Source: Streptomyces monashensis (GTDB lineage Bacteria > Actinomycetota > Actinomycetes > Streptomycetales > Streptomycetaceae). From it: DNA of 37,404 nucleotides. A model generated the notes under the pieces. That model saw only the letters and a program-made list of their open reading frames with translations, had not been told where the DNA came from and did no database searches. The DNA lies in contig NZ_MLYO01000046.1 in the NCBI RefSeq assembly GCF_001866665.1, positions 1 through 37,404 on the forward strand. The letters are read 5' to 3'. Below, in pieces: positions 32,991-37,404 of the stretch (the stretch's first letter is position 1; each line of letters starts with the position of its first letter). The translations under genes were made by a program, and so were the position numbers.

Positions 32991-33897
32991 CGTGCACGGT
33001 CGCGTCACCCTGCGGCACGTACGGTTGGGCCGCGACCGGGCCGAGTCGACTGCCGCCGCCTGCGCGAGCGCGGTGAAGCTGTTCCTGACCTGGTGCTCGC
33101 ACCGATCAGGACTGGTGGCGGACCGCAGGTCGGCTCGGCTCGTTCATGTTCTGGCTGCGCCACGCCCGGCTGGACGAGGACACCCTGGTCGCCGGGCCAG
33201 GCCATGCGCCCGTGTGTGGTCCGCGGCGAGTGAGCACGGTCCTGGCCGGGGTACGGGAGTTCCTTGAGCACCGGGTCGCGACGGGAAACGCCCCAACCGC
33301 GGTGCTGAACATGCCGTACCAAGTCGCTGATGATCGCGACCTCCCCGCTGAAGTTCGGGATGAATCGAATGGGCTTCGCTGCTACGCCAAGGCCCGCCAC
33401 CGGGCCCCGGTGCCGGACGAGCCGGTGGACCGTGCCGGCGATGCCGAGGTGCTGGCCCTGCCACGGGCCTGCCGGACGGCCCGGGACCGGCCGGTCGTCC
33501 TGCTCATGACCCGCGTCGGCCTGCGACGCGGGGAGACCGTCGGTCCGCGACGCGAGGGCATCCATTTCGTCGTCGGGGCACGGCATTTGGGCTGCTCGCT
33601 GGCCGGCTCTCACCGGCACGTGGGCCGCCGCGACAACGGCACCGGAGCCTGGGCGAAATCGCGCCGCTCCCGGTCGGTGCCGGCGGACTTCCTGGTGGTG
33701 CAGTGGGTCGTGCACCCGCACGCTCCGCGGCGTGCCTTCGCCACCAACGTGGTCGAGGCCGGTGCCGCCATCGACGAGGTCCAGCAGCTCGCCATGCGGC
33801 GGTGACCAACACACGGATCTACCTGCACCCATCGCCGCAACGGCTGCGCGCCTCCGCCGACCGCGTCGGTTCCCTGGTCGACGGAGGAATCCGGTGA
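32991..33897 (+). pseudogene. decayed Tn554-like tyrosine recombinase/integrase
   Basis: Forward fragments in three frames assemble into a site-specific recombinase. They are the N-terminal AESTAAACASAVKLFLTWC (near 33045), then after a shift near 33105 LGSFMFWLRHARLDEDTLVA, VSTVLAGVREFLEHRVATGN and the catalytic-domain start VVLLMTRVGLRRGETVGPRR. A shortened HPHAPRRAFATNVVEAGAAI follows, where intact members have HxLRHxFAT. After a final shift near 33800 the tail NTRIYLHPSPQRLRASADRV runs to TGA 33895. The segment between FLVVQ and HPHAPRR lacks about 60 residues. It is inactive. Confidence 0.8.
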
Positions 33898-34205
33898 CTG
33901 AACGCAACACCCGGCCGGCCCGGCACATCACCCAGCTCGAACGACGACTGTCCGAGGTCCTCGGTCGGGAAGCCTGGCGCGCCTCCGGACTGGGCGCACC
34001 CGGCGACATCGACGCCCTCCAGCAGAAACTCACCCAACTCGAACAGCAATTCGCCGACCTCAAGGACCGGCCCACCGAGCGCGACGAGGATCTGGAAGCT
34101 GCGCGAGCCACCCATCGGGAGCCGATGACCCAGCTCAACAGCGGCTCTCGCCACAACGCCCATCTCGGCAAGAACGACTCAAGAGCGGCTGACGGGAGGG
34201 AATGA
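33894..34205 (+). CDS. coiled-coil protein of the transposon remnant (TnpC/DUF6262-like)
   Basis: A frame of 103 codons from GTG 33894, which overlaps the recombinase stop (GTGA), as in intact elements. The opening TERNTRPARHITQLERRLSE and the heptad-rich IDALQQKLTQLEQQFADLKD, then RPTERDEDLEAARATHREPM, resemble the C-terminal region of the third protein of Tn554-like elements, TnpC or DUF6262. The frame is open, but the protein is short and its partner is broken, so it may be a truncated relic. Confidence 0.55.
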   Translation: MTERNTRPARHITQLERRLSEVLGREAWRASGLGAPGDIDALQQKLTQLEQQFADLKDRPTERDEDLEAARATHREPMTQLNSGSRHNAHLGKNDSRAADGRE

Positions 34206-34225
34206 CAGCGGCCCCTCGTCGTCGC

Positions 34226-34783
34226 TCAGGGCTTCCAGCGCGGGGCCTCGTCATCGGGGGTGTCCGGGCTGGCGAAGTGGAAGGGGACTGCGAGGTGGGC
34301 AGCAAGGGCGCGGCCAGCCCGCTCGGCGGCTACCGCGACGGGGTGGCGCGGGTGGCAGTCCTCGTCATCGCCGAGATACCGCCTGGCCGTTGACCGGTAG
34401 ACGGTGGCCATATGAGCCTCTCCCACGGGGTCAGCGGTGATGGCCAGCAGCCGCACAAACCAGTCGTGGACGGTGTCACCGTCCCAGATCGCCTCGATCG
34501 CCACGACGCGGCCGGCGCATCCGGCCGCCCGATAGGCCAGCGACTCCAGGTCGAGGGGACTCTCCGGCTCGCGGGCAACCCGGTCCCCGTAGTGGAGGTA
34601 GCGGTCGTTGGCGATCATCTGAGCGGTGCCGACCCCTATGCCGTGGGGGACCAGGCCGATCGCGACGATGACACGCACGGCGCGCAGGAGGGAGTCCTGA
34701 AGGATGTATCCGTCGATCTCGTCGCGGATCCCGGCCGGCAGACTCTCCCACCACTCGGTCCTGGCCGCCTTGTTCATGCCCAT
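34226..34783 (-). CDS. hypothetical protein
   Basis: Protein of 185 residues from ATG 34783 (upstream GGGGGCT); ATG 34777 would remove two residues. No known domain is recognised. It has MGMNKAARTEWWESLPAGIR, then DEIDGYILQDSLLRAVRVIV and YRAAGCAGRVVAIEAIWDGD, VHDWFVRLLAITADPVGEAH. It is soluble, mostly helical and has no signal peptide. The codon pattern is clearly coding, and no partner gene is visible. Confidence 0.7.
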   Translation of the reverse strand: MGMNKAARTEWWESLPAGIRDEIDGYILQDSLLRAVRVIVAIGLVPHGIGVGTAQMIANDRYLHYGDRVAREPESPLDLESLAYRAAGCAGRVVAIEAIWDGDTVHDWFVRLLAITADPVGEAHMATVYRSTARRYLGDDEDCHPRHPVAVAAERAGRALAAHLAVPFHFASPDTPDDEAPRWKP

Positions 34784-34966
34784 CGAGAGCCCCCGTCCCC
34801 TTCGATGCCCCAACGACGGAGCCTCGCGCCACTCTACGTCGTCGTCGAACCAGCACCTCCACGACAGCTGTCGTGCGGCGATCCGCCCGGCCGCAACGGC
34901 TCTGATCAGGGACGACACCTGGGCTGGATGCGCGGATTGTGTACGCATCCTGCGTCGAAGGGGATG

Positions 34967-35065
34967 TCAGGTGCAGTGCAGAAGGATCATGAAACCGTAG
35001 TCCATGTGGAGTTGCTGGTGGCAGTGGAAGAGGGACCGTCCCGCCCGGTGCCGCATAGAGGCACC
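34967..35065 (-). pseudogene. C-terminal scrap of a multicopper oxidase
   Basis: The minus-strand frame GRSLFHCHQQLHMDYGFMIL ending LHCT and TGA (34967-34969) matches the last copper-binding motif of multicopper oxidases, HCHxxxHxxxGFM. Only about 30 residues are left. Upstream the reading frame is not continuous with any cupredoxin domain. Confidence 0.6.
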
Positions 35066-35076
35066 GCAACGCCAGC

Positions 35077-35440
35077 GCCACCGAACGTATGTCTACGGCT
35101 GTGAGCGGCTGAGACTTCTGGGGCTACCTCGCGGGTGAGGCTTCGCGGGGGGCAAGACCGCCTCGTGCACGGCGATGGAGCCCACAGTGGGGTCGTCTGT
35201 GTGGCCGCAAATCGGTGCCGCCTCCGCGGTCCTCCACCGGCGTGCGTGGCGTGCGCGGGTGTACCGGTGTGCGCGGGGCGTATGCGGGATACGGCGAGTA
35301 ACGGAATGGGAGATCAATTCCTCCTACGAGCCCGAGTGACAGGCGGTATTCCCCAACCATGGCCGGATGACGACTTATTGGTGGTCTTCTCTTCTGCTTC
35401 ATTGGAACGCGTTGTGTGTCGCACCTACCGAGGAGGCCGC
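35077..35440. other. leader/intergenic region before the small peptide gene
   Basis: No supported gene. A GTGCG/GTGTGCG-rich repetitive stretch occupies 35245-35285. The last 110 bases are less GC-rich (around TGACGACTTATTGGTGG) and probably hold the promoter of the peptide-maturase pair, but no convincing -35/-10 pair was found. Confidence 0.4.
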
Positions 35441-35608
35441 ATGGCCGAAGTCAAGAAGGTCGTCCGCCCCGCGATCACCGCGTCGTCCCGCCCCTGCGCG
35501 TTCGTCTCGCCGGACAAGGGCAACGCCCCGACCATCACTCCCGTCCGCAAGGAGGCCGAGCCCGTCTCCGCACCCGATGAACAGCGGAAAGAGTGTGCGT
35601 CGGCCTGA
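35441..35608 (+). CDS. putative RiPP precursor peptide (55 residues)
   Basis: Starts at ATG 35441 with GAGGAGG five bases upstream, one of the strongest ribosome sites in the window. The peptide opens MAEVKKVVRPAITASSRPC. It has only two cysteines, C19 and C52, plus one Phe (F21) and several TP/SP/AP pairs (PTITPVRKEAEPVSAP). The N-terminal part is basic and amphipathic and the C-terminal 20 residues are charged. It shows no membrane segment, no secretion signal and no known domain. Its position 150 bases upstream of a radical SAM/SPASM enzyme, in the same direction, suggests it is that enzyme's substrate. No precursor family is recognised, so which end is leader and which is core is open. 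Confidence 0.7.
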   Translation: MAEVKKVVRPAITASSRPCAFVSPDKGNAPTITPVRKEAEPVSAPDEQRKECASA

Positions 35609-35621
35609 TGGCTGACGTCCT

Positions 35622-35678
35622 CCGGGGCCCCGGTCCACGGCCGGGCCCCGGTCTCGCGCGGACCGTACCGCGGACCGG
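35622..35678 (+). terminator. tandem hairpins between peptide and maturase genes (attenuator candidate)
   Basis: A 9-bp stem CCGGGGCCC / GGGCCCCGG (35622-35630 and 35643-35651) is followed by a second nested structure with arms CCGGTC / GACCGG (35648-35653 and 35673-35678) and inner arms CGCGG / CCGCG. The two overlap by 4 bases, so they may be mutually exclusive. It starts 13 bases past the peptide stop and could limit read-through so that precursor exceeds enzyme. Confidence 0.6.
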
Positions 35679-35758
35679 GACGGACCGCTTTCAACGGCTC
35701 CGTGCCGCACACCGCACGTCCCCTCGGAAGTCGTGAGACGCAGGGAGAAGGCTCCGCC

Positions 35759-37345
35759 ATGCAGAATTCCATGTACCAGTCCTCGCGTTACGTCCGCACT
35801 CTGCGCGCCGCGGGCGACCGGGATTTCACGTCTTTCGGAGGTCGGCTCGATTCCTACCGGGACGACGAGCGAACCATGGCCTTTCATTCACTCTACGGAA
35901 ATGCGCGGTTGATCGACCGCGATATCGTGGAACTCCTCAAAGAGGCCTCGCCGGGCATCAGTTGGGACCGACTGCGGGAACGGGTCGACGAGGACTCCCT
36001 GCGCGACCTCGTGGAAGCCCGATTCCTCGTGGAGGCGGGGCACGACGAGGCCACGGAGATCGACACCCTGCTGGAGAGCCGGCAGAGCGCCCTCGGCAGC
36101 GGTGTGTTCCACTCCTCCATCCAGCTCGTGCTCACCAACGCCTGCAACTTCTCCTGTCAGGGCTGTTTCGCGTACAACTTCGACGGCGGCGTCGAGGAGC
36201 GCAACACCTCCGGCGAGTCGGTGAAACCGGGCCCGGTCCTGGTCGAACTGCGCCGCTCGCGCGAGGACACCGGGCCCGCCGCCCGCCAGGACTCCGGCCC
36301 GACGCTCGCCACGGGCGACTGGAACCACGGCTCCGACGAGGCCCGCAACCCCTCGATGCACATGTCGCGGGAGGTGGCCGAGAAGACCATCAAGGAAGCC
36401 ATCACACTGCGCAAGGCCAACGGTGGCGGCCATCTGACGGTGTCGTTCTTCGGCGGCGAACCCACGCTCGCCCGAGGCACCATCCTGCACGTCCTGCGCA
36501 CCTTCGGCGACCACCACGACGGGGTGACGCTCTCCTACGACCTCACCAGCAACGGCTCCCGCATCGACGACGAACTGCTCGCCGCCCTCGCCGAACACCG
36601 CGTCGACACCACCGTCTCCATCGACTATCTCGTCCCGGAGACCGGCGAGTTCCGCGGCGGCCAGCAGCAGCGCACCCCCTGGGCCGTGGTCCGCAAGGCG
36701 ATCCTCGACATGAAGGCCGCCGGCGTCCCCGTGAGCATCACCTCCGTGCTCTCCCAGTACACCTGGGACAAGTGGGGCACCCCGCTCATCGACTTCGTCG
36801 CCGAGGCAGGCCTCGACACCCTGGACGTCATCGTCTCCTTCCAGGCCAGGGAGTTCTTCCAGCAGCACAGCCCGCACGACGTGGCACAGCGGCTGCTGGC
36901 CGCCGTCGACTACGGGCGCGAGCGCGGCGTCCAGCTCAGCGGCTACTGGTACCAGACCTTCCAGATGATCATCGACGACGCCAAGTGGGCCGAACAGGCC
37001 GACTACAAGACCTGCCCCGCGGTGGGCCGTCAGCTCTCCATCGAACCGAACGGCAGCGTCTTCGCCTGCAAGGCCACCGCCCGCAAACTGGGCACCATCG
37101 ACGACTGGCGCGGCATCTTCGCCTCTCCCGCCTACCAGGACTACGGCATGCGTGCCTACACCAACGGCCCCGGCTGCCAGGGCTGCGAGCTGCAGGGCAC
37201 CTGCTCGGGCGGCTCCGCCGGAGCGCTGGAGGAGGAGAACGGCTCGATCCAGGTGATGTCGCCCGGCTACTGCGCCTACATGCGCGTGGTGGTCCAGGGC
37301 CTCCTGGAGCGCCACCACACCCAGAGCCTCGCCACCCTGTCCTGA
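35759..37345 (+). CDS. radical SAM/SPASM peptide maturase
   Basis: Protein of 528 residues from ATG 35759 (GGGAGAAGG upstream). Residues 1-115 form an N-terminal domain of the type seen in peptide maturases (MAFHSLYGNARLIDRDIVEL, then LRDLVEARFLVEAGHDE). The radical SAM motif CxxxCxxC is C129, C133 and C136 in TNACNFSCQGCFAYNF, and GGEP is at 232-235. The SPASM domain has C419, C437, C473, C476, C482 and C505 for auxiliary Fe-S clusters; the expected last Cys of CX2CX5CX3C is Ser486 (CSGGS). Residues of about 143-200 are a low-complexity insert within the core. The enzyme should form radical-based cross-links such as thioether or C-C/C-O bonds in the upstream peptide. The reaction type cannot be told from sequence. 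Confidence 0.93.
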   Translation: MQNSMYQSSRYVRTLRAAGDRDFTSFGGRLDSYRDDERTMAFHSLYGNARLIDRDIVELLKEASPGISWDRLRERVDEDSLRDLVEARFLVEAGHDEATEIDTLLESRQSALGSGVFHSSIQLVLTNACNFSCQGCFAYNFDGGVEERNTSGESVKPGPVLVELRRSREDTGPAARQDSGPTLATGDWNHGSDEARNPSMHMSREVAEKTIKEAITLRKANGGGHLTVSFFGGEPTLARGTILHVLRTFGDHHDGVTLSYDLTSNGSRIDDELLAALAEHRVDTTVSIDYLVPETGEFRGGQQQRTPWAVVRKAILDMKAAGVPVSITSVLSQYTWDKWGTPLIDFVAEAGLDTLDVIVSFQAREFFQQHSPHDVAQRLLAAVDYGRERGVQLSGYWYQTFQMIIDDAKWAEQADYKTCPAVGRQLSIEPNGSVFACKATARKLGTIDDWRGIFASPAYQDYGMRAYTNGPGCQGCELQGTCSGGSAGALEEENGSIQVMSPGYCAYMRVVVQGLLERHHTQSLATLS

Positions 37346-37404
37346 TCCCGGCCCCGCCCCCCCCTGCAACGGCCCCGCCCCCGTTATGTTTTCCGCGGTC
37401 CTGC

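Noticed and set aside
35441..35608. Peptide as an FxsA-, KxxxW- or SCIFF-type precursor
   Set aside because: It does not end in FxSxx, lacks a KxxxW core and lacks the six-Cys SCIFF pattern.
35888..37369. Minus-strand frame antisense to the radical SAM gene
   Set aside because: Shadow of a strongly coding gene with clear Fe-S motifs.
1..37404. CRISPR array
   Set aside because: No regularly spaced 24-37 base direct repeats were seen anywhere in the window.

Overview
The window is a high-GC actinomycete chromosome segment, almost certainly Streptomyces. The third codon position is strongly G/C, GTG and TTG starts are common, purine-rich GGAGG-type ribosome sites precede most real starts, and the gene families are typical of the genus: class I P450 operons, ECF41 sigma factors, short S53 peptidases, AroQ-gamma chorismate mutase and SPASM radical-SAM enzymes. 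Regulators are many and gene remnants are unusually dense, which fits a chromosome-arm or other accessory region. All function calls are by eye from motifs; no database search was run.

Layout. 0.5-2.8 kb: a secreted Asp-box (sialidase-like) protein on the minus strand. 3.5-8.2 kb: an operon of P450, TetR regulator, 3Fe-4S ferredoxin, ferredoxin reductase and a second P450, with a palindromic operator in front and a strong hairpin behind. 8.6-10.3 kb: a SAM methyltransferase and an SMI1/KNR4 protein. 10.5-12.7 kb: a SnoaL-LUD fusion protein divergent from an ECF41 sigma factor, with two matching back-to-back promoter-like motifs between them. 12.7-15.3 kb: a frameshifted LLM oxidoreductase, a P-loop ATPase and a broken beta-propeller gene. 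15.4-17.1 kb: a TetR regulator divergent from an alpha/beta hydrolase across a 38-bp interrupted palindrome. 17.5-19.5 kb: a GNAT acetyltransferase and a CorA channel. 20.1-22.2 kb: a hypothetical protein and a secreted NlpC/P60 hydrolase. 22.3-27.3 kb: an SDR remnant, an MBL hydrolase, a broken MFS transporter, an AtzG-like subunit with its amidase, and a TetR gene; near-identical operator-like sequences precede the MFS gene and the TetR gene. 27.5-29.4 kb: exported chorismate mutase, a HIT protein, and MMPL and UppS remnants. 29.4-32.5 kb: a MarR/EamA divergent pair with twin palindromes, and an S53 peptidase. 32.9-34.2 kb: a decayed Tn554-like recombinase and a coiled-coil partner. 34.2-35.1 kb: a hypothetical protein and a multicopper-oxidase tail. 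35.4-37.4 kb: a 55-residue peptide gene followed by a radical SAM/SPASM enzyme.

The best candidate for an undescribed system is the last pair. A small peptide with a strong ribosome site and two cysteines lies directly upstream of a 528-residue radical SAM/SPASM maturase, with strong hairpins between the two genes. This is the architecture of a RiPP (ribosomally made, post-translationally modified peptide) locus. The maturase has an acidic, low-complexity insert inside its core and a Ser where the SPASM CX2CX5CX3C block should have its last Cys. The locus runs to the window edge, so export, protease or further tailoring genes may lie beyond it. The ECF41 sigma factor with its SnoaL-LUD partner is the second most interesting unit.
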